This document shows, piece after piece, positions 1 through 11,643 of a DNA stretch of 64,000 nucleotides. Numbering within the stretch: the first letter of the stretch is position 1; each line of letters starts with the position of its first letter. The position numbers were made by a program, and so were the translations under genes. Source of the DNA: Beroe forskalii (Eukaryota; Ctenophora; Nuda; Beroida; Beroidae); contig WFMF01000002.1 of NCBI GenBank assembly GCA_011033025.1, positions 2,108,001 through 2,172,000 on the forward strand, written 5' to 3'. Under the pieces are notes generated by a model, which was given only the letters and a program-made list of their open reading frames with translations, was not told where the DNA came from and did no database searches.

Positions 1-592
1 TAACTAGGTACTAATCAACTTGAAACTTTGAAGTCTTATCTCCATAGTAACATTTATGTCACGTGAATTCTTCAAACAATTGTGCCAAATCATTGGCATA
101 TATCATCGATATTAGAAATCAGCTGGTTACGTCATCTTTTGTAGCATGTAATAGTCCATGATGACGTCACACCAATTTAAGGTTAAGATTCTGATTCATA
201 ATTAAATTTACTTAAGAGCCTAGGAGGACCAGAATTACAGTTTCAATATCCAAAATTTCTGAAAATGGGCATTTTTGACAAATTTTTCACAAATTTCGTA
301 ACAAATTTAGTGGATTTACTGCATTTTACCCTAAAATTTATACCATTTACCGTCTGCCGCTATCTGTTCGCTAGTTCGAAGTACCCACCCCCCCCCATGC
401 CCTTAAGTGTGATGCCGTCCCTGAGGCACTTACTGGACGGTGGTGGGGAGGGAGTAGGTGAGTCATGAATGTGGATGGATTGGAGTTGGTGATAGGAGTG
501 GAGATATTTCTACACAATTCTCCACTCAATACCGGAATATTCTGATTTACTAACTTCCCCAGTCCCTCTCATAACACCCTTCCTCTTACCAG
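1..592. other. Intronic sequence upstream of the first visible EPRS exon
   Basis: AT-rich sequence ending in a pyrimidine-rich tract and the acceptor at 591-592 used by the first EPRS exon seen here. I find no upstream EPRS exon, so the preceding exons probably lie left of the window. A short open frame at 265-468 overlaps a C-run and resembles no protein I know. Confidence 0.6.
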
Positions 593-2385
593 GTGTTCGC
601 CATCCTGGACTTGTACTACCGGGTATACAAGGAGTTGCTAGCCATACCCACTGTCAAGGGCAGGAAAACGGAGAAGGAGAAGTTTGCTGGAGGAGACTTC
701 ACTACTACTGTCGAGGGGTATGTGTAAATAATCATGTGAGAAGAAACGGTTGTAACATAATGTTTGCCGGAAATTTACTCGTCATGAAATGTTGGATTGG
801 TCTGTAACTTCGTGAAGCTGTATAATTTCAAATTCGTACCCTAACTCATTTCAAAATTCCGATAATTCCACGATACTCACATCGCTGTTTCCCCAGGTAT
901 GTTGGGGCCACCGGGCGAGGTATCCAGGGAGCCACCTCTCACCATCTCGGACAGAACTTCAGCAAGATGTTCGAGATCACGTTCGAGGACCCCAACTCGG
1001 ACTCGAAGGAGAAGATATACGCTCATCAGAACAGTTGGGGCCTGTCCACCAGGACCATTGGAGTGGTGGTCATGGTCCACGGGGACGATAAGGGGCTGGT
1101 GATGCCGCCAAGAGTTGCTATGTACCAGGTATTGGGGAGGAAAAGCCAGAGCCACGAATTGCACTTGTTTTATGTAATTTTGTAAATAAAGACACAGTAC
1201 AAAATAAACACTCGCCTTCATGTTTAAACAATGAGTAGTTTGTCCAGTAGTTTATACTGATGACGGACAGAATATGATAATTCCACGCAATATATGTGTA
1301 CTAGAACCCTCTTCATTAACCCCTCCCCAACCCTTCCTCCCCCTCTTCATTAACCCCTCCCCAACCCTTCCTCCCCCTCATGAAACCCTTCCTTCCCCTC
1401 TTCATTAACCCCTCCCCAACCCTTCCTCCCCCTCAAGAAACCCTTTAACCACCCTCTTCATTAACCCCTCCCCAACCCACCAGACAGTGATCGTGCCGTG
1501 CGGTATCACTGACTCCAACAAGGACGAGCTGAATGCCCACTGCACAGCACTACAGAAGTGCCTGAAGGGCGCCGGGGTACGTTGTCACGCGGACTTGAGA
1601 CCCAACTACAACACGGGATGGAAGTTCAACCATTGGGAGCTCAAGGGTGTTCCTCTCAGGATTGAAGTGGGACCGCGTGATGTCAAGAACAACCAGGTAC
1701 AGAATTATGAAAATCCATGCGATACAAATAATTTAGCCAGCATCTTTTCATTTATCTTCCAAAGAATTTATTCAATAATACAATTCCTCCGACTAAACTT
1801 CCTAAACGTCTTCTGGTTCTCTTATCACCCCATTTTCAGGTGGTTGTAGTGCGTCGTGATAACGGTGCTAAGACCACCATCTCGCGGGACAGTCTGGAGA
1901 CGAGCATCCCCTCGCTCCTTGACACCGTGCACGAGGACATGTACCAGAGGGCTCTGGTGGAGCGGGACGCTAACATGGTCGTCACGGAGCAGTGGGAACA
2001 GCTCTGCTCCCACCTCGACCAGAAGAAGATCATCATGGCTCCTTTCTGTGGCGGTGAGTGGAGACCTGCTAGTGCAAGACAGATTGGATCAAGCGAAATT
2101 GGCTGTTTTCAAAGGGCCATGTTTTATAATATCTACTTGTATCCAAACCTTGAATTGAATAGTTCCGAATCTAAAAATATCAATTTTGCAGAGATACCAT
2201 GCGAAGACCTTATCAAGAAGGACAGTGCTCGAGCTGAGGAGACTGACGATAAAGCCCCCGCCATGGGAGCTAAGAGTCTGTGTATTCCGTTCGACCAGCC
2301 TGGAGATGCCACTGCTCACAAGTGCGTTTACCCGCAGTGTGGCAATAAGGGCATGTTCTACACCCTCTTCGGCCGAAGTTACTAA
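593..2385 (+). CDS. EPRS1: Bifunctional glutamate/proline-tRNA ligase, C-terminal ProRS part (5' partial)
   Basis: Five exons, 593-717, 897-1128, 1484-1696, 1840-2053 and 2192-2385, join in consistent phase into about 325 residues that match the prolyl-tRNA synthetase half of animal EPRS nearly residue for residue. Visible landmarks are [15 protein letters not shown] (proline/ATP site), [14 protein letters not shown] with the class II motif 3 arginine, the anticodon-binding domain start ([22 protein letters not shown]) and the eukaryotic C-terminal domain ending in FYTLFGRSY. The enzyme charges tRNA-Pro in the cytosol and in animals sits in the multi-synthetase complex. The start is outside the window; the terminal tyrosine and stop are intact. 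Intron 2 (1129-1483) contains C-rich short tandem repeats around 1320-1480. Family assignment is very secure; fusion to GluRS is inferred from animal practice, not seen. Confidence 0.95.
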
Positions 2386-2595
2386 AACTAACTTTTAAAA
2401 CGTCTCAATTTGGTTTTAAAATTTAATGTCAATTTCCTTTTCGATATTTACGTTATGCTTATATGATTGTATGAATGAGTCAAAAATCTTAACCTTATGA
2501 TACATTATGATTATATTTGGGAAGATTAATTTGTTTTCGGTCGTTTCCTTGCGCACGCGCATGTGTGCAGACCATTCAATTACCGGAGGACCAGC

Positions 2596-2785
2596 CGCGG
2601 CGCTGATTCTCGAGAAGGTCGGTCAACGTCAGACACAAAACTAGATTGCCAGACGTTGTCTGCCCATATTTCTTCGAGTCTGGGTGAGCGGAGTGGGCCA
2701 GGCAACGCTTGGCAAAAACTATGCATATTGTATCTGGTTAGAGCTTGTCTGACGTTGACAGACCATCTCGAGTATCAGCGCCGCG
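2596..2785. mobile_element. Short inverted-repeat element in a GC-rich island
   Basis: Forty bases at 2596-2635 (starting CGCGGCGCTGAT) recur inverted at 2746-2785 with few mismatches, enclosing about 110 bp. There is no coding capacity. The arms can fold into a hairpin, as a MITE or foldback would. No target duplication was recognised. Confidence 0.5.
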
Positions 2786-3190
2786 CGCGGCGCGCGGCTG
2801 GCGTTAGCGGGTCACACATCGTACGACAAGTTAGAGCAAAAAACACGCGCTTCCCTTTCCCTGAGCCCGCATAGGTGTGTACGCGCCGCGCGCTTCCCTG
2901 AGGAAGCACGCAACGCTAACAGTGCAGGGATATACGTTGTTAGCAAGCTTCCCTTCGGGGGAGAGCGTGAGCTTGCCAAACGTCCCGACTTCGACGGACG
3001 TTGCCCGTCTATTTCCTCTGACATGGGGTTGGCGCCGAAGGCGCAAAGTGACGTCCAAATGTGAAACGTTGCGCCGCGCGCGCGAGGATAGGGTAACATC
3101 CGACTCTGCGAGTCGGACGCGCGGCGCTTTCCTACGGGAAGCGCGACGATAACAGGGGTATACGTGTTCAGCGAAGCAGCCAGCCACTTG
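2786..3190. repeat. CpG-rich island made of small hairpins
   Basis: GC- and CpG-dense block in AT-rich surroundings. It holds at least four compact stems with 3-4 base loops: 2892-2907 (GCTTCC/GGAAGC), 3032-3044 (GCGCC/GGCGC), 3100-3116 (CCGACTC/GAGTCGG) and 3124-3144 (GCGCTTTCC/GGGAAGCGC). A shorter, CpG-depleted relative lies at about 4068-4150. Open frames here are low-complexity and resemble nothing known. It may be a structured repeat or a non-coding RNA; function unknown. Confidence 0.45.
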
Positions 3191-3199
3191 TGGTATTTG

Positions 3200-4235
3200 A
3201 ATTGGTTCAATGAATGCTCTATAATAGTATATGGAATGCCTTGGAATGGAATATGTTTTACTATGTTCTTTTATATTTTTTGAAAAAATGTTGGTGGATT
3301 TTCATGATGAAAAGAATTTTATCTATATTTGGCCATGCTCTCTGTTGTCACAAAGTTGCATGTTATTGGTTTTCATCTATTTTGTATTTGACAAAATCCA
3401 CATCTGAAATCATGAAAAAAAACTTTCTCTCATTGCAATAACCTGATTTGTTTTATCACTTACAACTTTTATAATTGGATTCTATAGGCTATCAGCTTTA
3501 TTATCGAAAAATAATGCAAAAAATCTGTAATTGCCACATCACCATACTATCATAATATCAGAATATTGTGCAGTTCCTGAAGAAGAGATATTTTATCTCG
3601 AAACTGACAGTTGAATAGTGGTAAAAGTGTGTGGGTTTGATTTCATATTTGAGAATCTTTGTGTTTCACTGAAATGATCAATCACTTCAAAAATCTGTCA
3701 CTGTTATTGTCACTTTAATTGTCACTGTTATTCATTTAAATTGTTTCGACCTTTTATGGCCTTTTATTTAACCAACCCCAGTCCCTAACCAGCCCCTTTT
3801 ATTGATCTATGGACCAAAATTGAACCTTGCATTTTTGGTCTTCAAGGATTGTGGGCATCAAAATATCAGTCCATGTTGATGCTAAATGCCCTGAGACCTC
3901 CTCATAAAATGAGTGGATCATTATGCTGGGCTGCACTTTTTAGTATTGCTTACCCTGCCATCACGTTTGTTGACCTGGATATTGATGAAGTTCTCATAGT
4001 TACAATTAGTCCTTGTCAGATAATTATTACTTACCAAATGCTCCATCTTTTTAGTCCACAATCCTCGTGAGCTCGGTTTTCCTAAGCCTGCATAGGTGTG
4101 CATATGCGCAGCATGTGAGCCCCACATGGATTTATGTGTTAAGCAAGCTTGGTCTAGGATTGTTCAGGAAAAATCTGAAATTGTTAGTTACAAGACCACT
4201 TCCAAGTGTATCACACTGATTTAATTTGAGATAAG
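3200..4235. other. Intergenic AT-rich sequence before eIF4E
   Basis: No gene recognised. Small open frames at 3214-3441 and 3849-4070 lack similarity and codon character. The decayed copy of the upstream CpG-rich island is at 4068-4150, sharing GCATAGGTGTG and the AAGCAAGCTT segment. Confidence 0.5.
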
Positions 4236-6609
4236 ATGGCAACTGCTGATGTCGAAAAAGCTGCTGCTGTTGAGGTTTGTGTTAAATTATCATTCTCCAC
4301 ATTTAAGAAAATGGTGCAAAATTGGATATTTTGACTGCACAATCAACCACTGAAACCACTTCCCCACTCCCAGTAATCAAGTGTAGTCACGTGAAAACAC
4401 TCATTCCCACTAGATGATTACAAAATATGTGAATGATCCCGAGAAGGGGTATAACCACCCTCATTACTAATTTCATTTGAGGGGCCTGTTGAAGTAGCAG
4501 AACCACCCAAAAAGCATCCATTAGAGAATGCCTGGACATTATGGTTCTTCAAAGAAGAAAAAGATAAGGATTGGATCGAGTGTTATAAGAAGGTGGCATC
4601 CTTTGATACAGTGGAAGACTTCTGGGCTTTGTATAACTTCATAATGCCTCCCACAAAACTTGCAGTTAAATGTGAATACTCTGTTTTCAAGGTTTGTTTT
4701 TTGTATATATTTTTTATACCTATCTTTATGATATAAATACAGTCATCTTTCTACAGTCAAGGTACAATTATATCAAGTTTATTACAACTAACTAATAGAC
4801 AAATAAAATTTCTTCTACTTTTATGTTACTATCAAGGATCTATACTAAAAGTAAAATTGCAGAACTTGTTATGAATGTTTCTTAGGAGGGAATTCAGCCC
4901 ATGTGGGAAGATAAACGGAATTTAAAGGGAGGTAGATGGGTCTATGCAGCACAAAAAACACATTCTTTAGACAAACAGTGGATGGAAATGGTAAGACTAT
5001 ACTCAATGTTAGGAGCTATCCATATCCTATGTTAATATGACTAACCATTCCATTTGCATATCCTGAGTATAATATTAGCCTGTGATACATGGAACACTTA
5101 TGTCTAGTATCTCACCAAAGCTAATGCCCTCCCTTTGAGTCATATTAACATAGGAAGTGGAAGTTCCATGCCATGGCATAATTGCCATGGTATCCCATCT
5201 AGTTTTAGCTTGTACTTATTATTTTAGGAGGGGATAAGCCCAATGTGGGAGGATAAAAGAAATTGTAAGGGTGGAAAATGGCGGTACAACGTTCAACTGA
5301 AGCATCATGGAAATCTAGATGTGTATTGGAAAGAAATGGTGAGAGATAGAAATGATACCAAAAAGAAAAATTGTGTCATAAAATTCAGAGTTTCTAGAGG
5401 TAGTGTGCCAGTGTTCCAATTGCAGCTAAATTACCTTCTGATTGTTTGATTTGTGAGATCTGAGTGAAAATTTTCATTAAGATTGAAGTTTGCTCCTGCA
5501 TGATGCAGTAATTGGTCATGATGTGAACTCAGTCCTCAATTTTAGTTTGGGCTTGTTTTCTCAATGTGTCCAAATGATTTCTATACTTTTACTAAACACA
5601 TGATCTAATTTGGTTCTTTAAATACCACAATTCATGATTTCAGTGGAATATATTATTGTTTTGTATAATGGGTGTAGTTTCATAATGTAATTGAATAAGT
5701 CAATAGGTATAGGGCCACTAAGTATCATTCTATACCTAATGGCCATTTTCAATCAGTTTTGATCATTCTAAACATTTATCACAGTGTCACAGCTCATTTG
5801 CATTGTATATTTCACTCTAACATTATATCGCACTGCATTTTTAAAGTCAGGAACATTCCCATTCTCACATTTAACCTCTGTATTGACATATAATCTAACA
5901 AAATGTTATAAAATTTTCTTGCAGTTAATGAGTATGGTAGGGGAACAGTTTGATGAGCACTCCACTGAAGTGAATGGTGTGGTATTACAGAGGAGAGCAA
6001 GAAATGACAGACTGGCAATCTGGGTTGCAGACACCAACAACCTTAACTCTGTTCAAAGCATTGGGTTTGTTTTGAAAATCAAAACTTCAGAAAATTTTAT
6101 CATATGAAATAATGAATACACATAATAGATGCCATTACATAATAGGACGTATCACCAACTCCATTGCATCTTAAAATCACTTTATGCTTTCTTTGTACTG
6201 TTAGGTAAGCATTAAAGTAAAAAATCTTAAGAAGGCATGATTCATAGAATTTGATACCTATACTCATCTTCAGGTTGAAGTTCAAAACTACACTTGGGCT
6301 TCCTGGGAATGTTAACATACACTATGAGGTAAGTTTCATCATCACCAGACACCAAAATTCGAAAGTTAATAATATAATACTTAGGACCATTTATATAAAA
6401 GAATAAACAAATTTTGGTGCACTGCATAAGCTGATGTAACAGTGTCCAGTAGTCCAGTGTTCAAAAGAACATTTCTAACTAATGAAAGTCATTCATATAA
6501 TCTTTTTCTGACTGAAAACTTTTGCATGAGTTCAATGTTGTGTTGCTATGAGTCACACGCAGATGCTCAGACCAAAGCTTCGAGTCACAAGTTTTCTCTG
6601 AAGTTGTAA
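4236..6609 (+). CDS. EIF4E: Translation initiation factor eIF4E (mRNA cap-binding), with duplicated exon 3
   Basis: Exons are 4236-4274, 4482-4691, then either 4886-4990 (3a) or 5228-5338 (3b), then 5925-6064, 6274-6328 and 6553-6609, giving about 201-203 residues, normal for class I eIF4E. All phases agree. Features are HPLENAWTLWFF, the eIF4G/4E-BP-binding side FDTVEDFWALYN, the cap-stacking MWED motif (present in both versions of exon 3), basic QRRARNDRLAIW for the cap phosphates, and the end SHADAQTK. The protein binds the 5' m7G cap and recruits eIF4G. Start is the first ATG, with a short acidic leader as in other animal eIF4Es. The last exon is only 19 codons including stop. Cap-binding residues other than the MWED pair were not checked one by one. 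Confidence 0.93.
4886..4990 (+). other. EIF4E: eIF4E alternative exon 3a
   Basis: Thirty-five codons, phase 0 on both sides, acceptor at 4884-4885 and donor GTAAGA at 4991. It encodes EGIQPMWEDKRNLKGGRW and then a cap-pocket loop different from 3b. Because 3a and 3b encode the same structural segment, they should be used one at a time. Confidence 0.8.
5228..5338 (+). other. EIF4E: eIF4E alternative exon 3b
   Basis: Thirty-seven codons, phase 0 on both sides, acceptor at 5226-5227 and donor GTGAGA at 5339. It encodes EGISPMWEDKRNCKGGKW and then a distinct, more basic tail (NVQLKHHG). Clearly homologous to exon 3a about 340 bp upstream, so the exon was duplicated in tandem. Confidence 0.8.
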
Positions 6610-7073
6610 GGTTGGAAAGGGAAACAACCTTGCTTATGAATTGTTCTTAATTGTTGTAAATTGGGTTTGTTGAAGATGTTTCCCAGTACCTTCCTCACAT
6701 TTAAACATTTAAAAACAGAAACATTGTTTTAAAATATTGATTTTCATTAATACCGTACTGAATATCTGTTACACTTTGCATTAATGTTTCTGTTTGACAT
6801 TGGTATTTGTAAATTATATTTTGATATTCACAAATATTATTGCCTGTTCTTCGGTGCCAAGCTTTATTTTTTCAATTATGAAAATTATGAAATTCTGAAA
6901 GATTATCGAATAATGAAAATAATAACATTATAATGCAATGATGTAGGTACCTATGTTACAAAGATCACGGAAGTAAAAATTCTTTGCATATTAGTATCAG
7001 TTCAGTTTGCACCTGACTTCAAATATAATTAATTCTAATTGCAATTCTCACTGTAGGGTTTATAAGATCCAAG

Positions 7074-8186
7074 ATGGATGAATATAAAGTGGGTGACATA
7101 AGTAGCTTCTTGAACTCCGCTGTAAGTTCTCAAAAAGAAGACTCCAGCAAGTTATTTTCATCGAAACATCAAACTTCAATTTCTGTTGAAGAAATTTATG
7201 CCAATCCCAAACCTACCCTCATACCTGGAAAACGCCCAAAAAAGGGCAAGGCCAAAGCTGCCACTTCTGCTGAGCCTGAAATCTCACAGCCTGTATTCCC
7301 CAAACTCACTCCTGAAGAACAACTTGCTATTGATAAACGGACTATATTCATAGGGAACCTCCCTGTGGGGCTGAAAAGAAAGCAACTGAGGAAAATATTT
7401 GATGAGTTTGGTAAAATTGAGTCTTTGAGATTTCGATCAGTTGCTATTAGTGACTTGAAACTTGGTCGTAAAGTTTGCTTGAAGAGCAACAAAATTAATG
7501 AAAATGCAACCAGTAAAAATGCTTATGTGGTATTCAAAGATGAAGAAAGTGTGGTCAAGTCATTGACAAAGAATGGTGTGAATGTCAATGAGCATCACAT
7601 TCGAGTTGATAAGTTAGTAAAATCAAAACATGAAGTTGACAGTGACAGTAAAAACTCTGTATTCATTGGGAACATCCCATTTGCTGCAACTGAGGAAGAT
7701 ATAAGGACTGCTTTAAGTCAGTGTGGTGATATAGATTATGTGCGGTTACCACGAGATCCTAAAACCAATATAGGCAAAGGATTTGGGTATGTTAAGTTTG
7801 TTGATTCTAGTGGAGTCATGCTTGCAATGAAAGTTAAAGATACTGTGGAGATAAGTGGGAGAAAACTAAGGCTTCAGAGGTGCAAATCAAAAGTTGCTTT
7901 GGAACACAAAAAGAAAGGAAAAGAAGGAAAAGGCAAAAAGGAGACAGAAAAACAGTCAAATTTCCGAGGCAGAAAGTCAAAAGATTCAGATAAAGACATG
8001 TTCATTGAAAAGAAGACCAAATCTAGAAATAAAAGCAAAAATCCCAAGGCTAATCCCGATAATCGTCCAAAAGTCAAAAAGCAGAAAACTGTTTCTAAAA
8101 AAGTGTTAGATAAAAAGGTGAACAAAAAGTCAAAGAAAAGCGGTCAAGGTCCTGTTGTTAACACTAAGAAGAGATATTTTGAGTGA
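7074..8186 (+). CDS. RBM34: RNA-binding protein 34 (Nop12-like nucleolar protein)
   Basis: A single 370-codon exon. Two RRMs are visible: about residues 88-180 (RNP2 TIFIGNLP, RNP1-like NAYVVF) and 195-270 (RNP2 SVFIGNIPF, RNP1 GKGFGYVKF), with the basic linker and insertion in RRM1 typical of RBM34/Nop12. The tail from about 275 to the end is almost continuously Lys/Arg-rich, as expected for a nucleolar pre-60S factor. The N-terminal MDEYKVGDISSFL also resembles RBM34. The start follows an in-frame AT-rich leader. Function in large-subunit rRNA maturation is known for yeast Nop12 and inferred here. Confidence 0.88.
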   Translation: MDEYKVGDISSFLNSAVSSQKEDSSKLFSSKHQTSISVEEIYANPKPTLIPGKRPKKGKAKAATSAEPEISQPVFPKLTPEEQLAIDKRTIFIGNLPVGLKRKQLRKIFDEFGKIESLRFRSVAISDLKLGRKVCLKSNKINENATSKNAYVVFKDEESVVKSLTKNGVNVNEHHIRVDKLVKSKHEVDSDSKNSVFIGNIPFAATEEDIRTALSQCGDIDYVRLPRDPKTNIGKGFGYVKFVDSSGVMLAMKVKDTVEISGRKLRLQRCKSKVALEHKKKGKEGKGKKETEKQSNFRGRKSKDSDKDMFIEKKTKSRNKSKNPKANPDNRPKVKKQKTVSKKVLDKKVNKKSKKSGQGPVVNTKKRYFE

Positions 8187-8650
8187 TAAACTTATTCAAT
8201 ACGTTTCATATTAGACATAAATCCATATGATATGGTTGATCCTGTATTATTGAGTTTGATGGATCATGAGTTTAGACATGGTGATTGATCGGGAACTGAT
8301 TATTCGGTGATGGTTTGTTGGAGCTTGTTGAATTTGTTTTACTTTTTTTTCTAAAACATAATATGACAATTTTAATGAAGAACTTTTAGCCTTATCAGAT
8401 TTAAATGCCATTTCTTATGATGATATATTAAATTATTAAGCTTCGAATACATCTTCCTCGTTTGAATATGGCTTCAATGGATTTCCTCTAAAGAGCTATA
8501 GTAATTGATGTTACATTTCTGCCTATTTCGTTATATCAATAATTTCAATGATGTTCCCACTTACTACCAAGAAAAAGTGATCAGTGCTCTTGCAATGTTG
8601 CAATGTGTATGACATTTGAAAACTCTGACAATCAAATTTGAGATAGTAAC

Positions 8651-9679
8651 ATGGCTTTAGCTGCTACCAGACGAACCAATGTAAGTCGAAGTTTAACGTA
8701 CATTGAGACCCGACTGTTGCTTTCGAAAGATTTTGATTTGTTCTCATTTCTACATTTGTAAATATGTTATATGACCTCGTCATCTGTGCTTGCTGCCCCA
8801 TGATTCCAAACACTCTCAAATAGCAATAATTTCTCTACTGTATCAGCTTTTAACGTTGCAGGTGCGGCTGCCCCAGAGGTTAACAGGATCCTGTACGTTA
8901 GGAACCTGCCTTACAAGATAACAACGGAGGAGATATACGACATTTTCGGGAAGTACGGTCCAATCAGACAAGTCAGAGTGTGAGTCATCTAGGGGAGATT
9001 TCAATATGCATACCACTAATTGGTCTTTTAACCATCTTTAGTCTTTACTTATGGCATATGCCCATCTCACCTCTAAAGTCTTAAGTTGCCACTTTTACAG
9101 CTGTTTCTGCGGGTTTAAATATGATTTTTTGAAATTCTAATAGGGATAGCAGACATCTCAACGAAAATATTTCAATTAATTTGATAATCAAACTATTTTC
9201 CTAATTGGCAGGGGTGTGAATCCAGAAACCAAAGGCACAGCTTTCGTAGTTTACGAGGATATCTTTGATGCTAAGAATGCGTGTGATCACTTGTCAGGCT
9301 TCAACGTGTGCAACCGATATCTTGTTGTGTTATACTATCAGTCGACGAAGGTAAATCATTATTCTTTGTTATCTCACTATTGCTCTCAGTTTCAGTTTTC
9401 ACTTTCAGATTGAATTTTCATAGATGATCGGATGATTATAACTAAACATTATTAAAATGAAATTGCTTGTTCAGATCAGAATAACACTTTTCCTACAATG
9501 AAACTTTGACTTGGAATTTTATGAAATTCTAATTCTTGCCTAATTCCCGTCATCACTAGTCTTATACTCCTTCATCCTCATTTTCCCCACAGCTGTACCA
9601 GAAAGTGGATGCAGAGAAGAAGCAAGCGCAGCTGGATGCTGCCAAGAAGAAATACGGAGTTGAGGGGCTGGCTAAGTAG
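8651..9679 (+). CDS. SF3B6: Splicing factor 3B subunit 6 (SF3b14/p14), one-base frameshift in exon 2
   Basis: Exons 8651-8680, 8862-8979, 9212-9350 and 9593-9679. The protein is the U2 snRNP p14 subunit that contacts the branch-point adenosine and SF3B1: [47 protein letters not shown] and NRYLVVLYY are near-identical to animal orthologs. Exons 2-4 join in frame, but exon 1 ([10 protein letters not shown]) and the start of exon 2 (VRLP) are one base out of frame with the rest. The run C8871-C8874 has four Cs where five would restore the conserved PPEVN junction. This is either an assembly or allele indel, or translation uses an AG six codons into the exon (acceptor at 8877-8878), which restores phase but drops VRLPPE. 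A polyadenylation signal AATAAA is at 9923-9928. Confidence 0.85.
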
Positions 9680-10351
9680 CCAATCTTTGTGATAAACTCA
9701 AATTTCTTCAACGTTACTCGGAAGTCGGACATTCCCGCCGAGATGATACCCTGATCTCCTTTAAGTTCGCATAAATATCAGACATAGGATCCCGTTTGTA
9801 CAAGCACAGCTGGGCTTGCTTACTTGATGTGAACTGTGAATTCATTATTTGCAAAATGTGAAAGTTATCCAATTTATCTAATCTAGGACCGCGCACTGCT
9901 ATTTGAAGCTGATAACTAGAACAATAAACTTTCAGGACAAATGCTTATCTCAATTTCTTACCTTTGAGATCCAAGGAAATGATGAGGCTCGATAGCTTGT
10001 TGCTCAGGGCCTATAAATCGGCATCTCCGCGAAGCAACGTGAAATCGCAAGGTCATATAAAACTATACTATTGCTTGTATTTATCAATAATATTTGACTT
10101 CATTTATTGAAATTATACGGTCAATGACAATGGCTTTATTTCAAATTATTTTTATCGATCATCAATTTGCATATCATTGGTTTTCAGGGGATGAAAAATT
10201 GTCAAATTGAGTTTGAAATTTGGATATATTACGTTCTAATTCGATATTGTGCTGGCTCGCCTATTGGAGGCTTGTTAATAAGGGGTTTGGTTTTGGCACA
10301 GATTTCTAATGATATTTTACTATTAGATACTTCCTATTAGATACAGTTTCA

Positions 10352-11134
10352 ATGTCTGTTATGCCGGAAGCTGAAGAAATGGGCCTCGGTTCCAGTCCAA
10401 AGAAGAAACGTCGTTGTTCTCTCCCTCCTCCAAGTGCCCAAATATTTGACTTCTTCATTGTTCTGGATTTTGAATCCACGTGTTGGGTTCATAAAAGGAT
10501 GGAACCTCACAGGAGTGAAATAATCGAGTTCCCCGCTGTCCTGATGGATTCATCAACTGGTGAAATAGTGTCAGAGTTTCATCACTTCGTCATGCCCATG
10601 GAGGAGACGATTCTTTCTGACTTCTGTCGGAACCTGACTGGAATTAGTCAGGAAACGGTGGACTCTGCTGCCCCGCTACCCACAGTCATGAAACTGTTCT
10701 CTGATTGGATAAATCAAATCACTCAGTCGCACAACATGGTTTTGAACCCTCCTGAGAGATTACCCGATAAGAAACATGCCACTTTCATAACGTGGAGTGA
10801 TTGGGACTTTGGAACTCAGCTTCTGAACGAATGTAAACGCAAGTCAATCTACAGACCCCATCATTTCAACGCTTGGTGTGATCTAAGACAAGAGTTTAAG
10901 GAGTACTACTTTCTCCAACCGAAGGGATTGAGAGCCTCCCTCGAAGCCCGAGGCTTGATGTTTGATGGTAAAGAGCACTCAGGGATAGACGATGCGAAGA
11001 ACACGGCACGGTTAGCATTCAAGATGATAACAGAGGGGTGCTGTCTGAGAATCACGCACAATTTGACACCAGAGAAACCTGTTCTGTCCCTGAGACAGGA
11101 TGTGGGTCTGATTAAGCCGGTGCAAGGCACTTGA
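10352..11134 (+). CDS. ERI2-like DEDDh 3'-5' exoribonuclease, intact copy
   Basis: Intronless 260-codon frame. DEDDh exonuclease residues are visible: D39 and E41 in VLDFESTCW, D152 in TWSDWDFG, H209 and D214 in EHSGIDDAKN. FESTCW, EIIEFPAVL, the ECKRKS stretch and FITWSDWD match ERI2 (EXOD1) better than ERI1 or ERI3. The first 30 residues are basic (KKKRRC), a possible nuclear signal. ERI2 in vertebrates carries a C-terminal zinc finger, absent here. ERI-family enzymes trim structured RNAs (histone mRNA ends, 5.8S rRNA, small RNAs); the substrate of this protein is unknown. Lack of introns plus a tandem sister suggests a retrocopy later duplicated. Confidence 0.85.
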   Translation: MSVMPEAEEMGLGSSPKKKRRCSLPPPSAQIFDFFIVLDFESTCWVHKRMEPHRSEIIEFPAVLMDSSTGEIVSEFHHFVMPMEETILSDFCRNLTGISQETVDSAAPLPTVMKLFSDWINQITQSHNMVLNPPERLPDKKHATFITWSDWDFGTQLLNECKRKSIYRPHHFNAWCDLRQEFKEYYFLQPKGLRASLEARGLMFDGKEHSGIDDAKNTARLAFKMITEGCCLRITHNLTPEKPVLSLRQDVGLIKPVQGT

Positions 11135-11643
11135 ATCAGGCATGTTTTCGTTGAGGAATGCAGTTCAGTGCTGAGGCAAAGTCTAGTGTCTACTCGAGTT
11201 TTACGAATTCAAGTGAGATTTTTACATTTCATCTGCTCAAAATATTTATTGTTTGTTTTTAACTTTTATACCTACTGTACATTTTATATCGATGTGTTCG
11301 ATTGTATCTCTTTTAATTTGATTGCGTAATTCGAATGAAATTCTCTTCCAAATAATTTATGAATTGCTTGGTTTTTAATTTTTCATTTTTAACGAATAAT
11401 CTTATTTTGCAAGTTCATTTTTATAATGTTACGTATAATGGTTACTATTCTACTATCAAATTTTGAATTTTTGTTATCCTGACTGTCTCATCTATTGTTA
11501 TCGAAGTGATGACTTCAATCACATTTACCAGTTGCCTAAAACTTGACGTATTGTATTTCAAATTTTCATGGTTTAAACTTTTTGTTAGAAAGATTGCCTA
11601 AAAAGCAGTTGCATTATTTAAGTTTTATTAGATACATGGGTGA

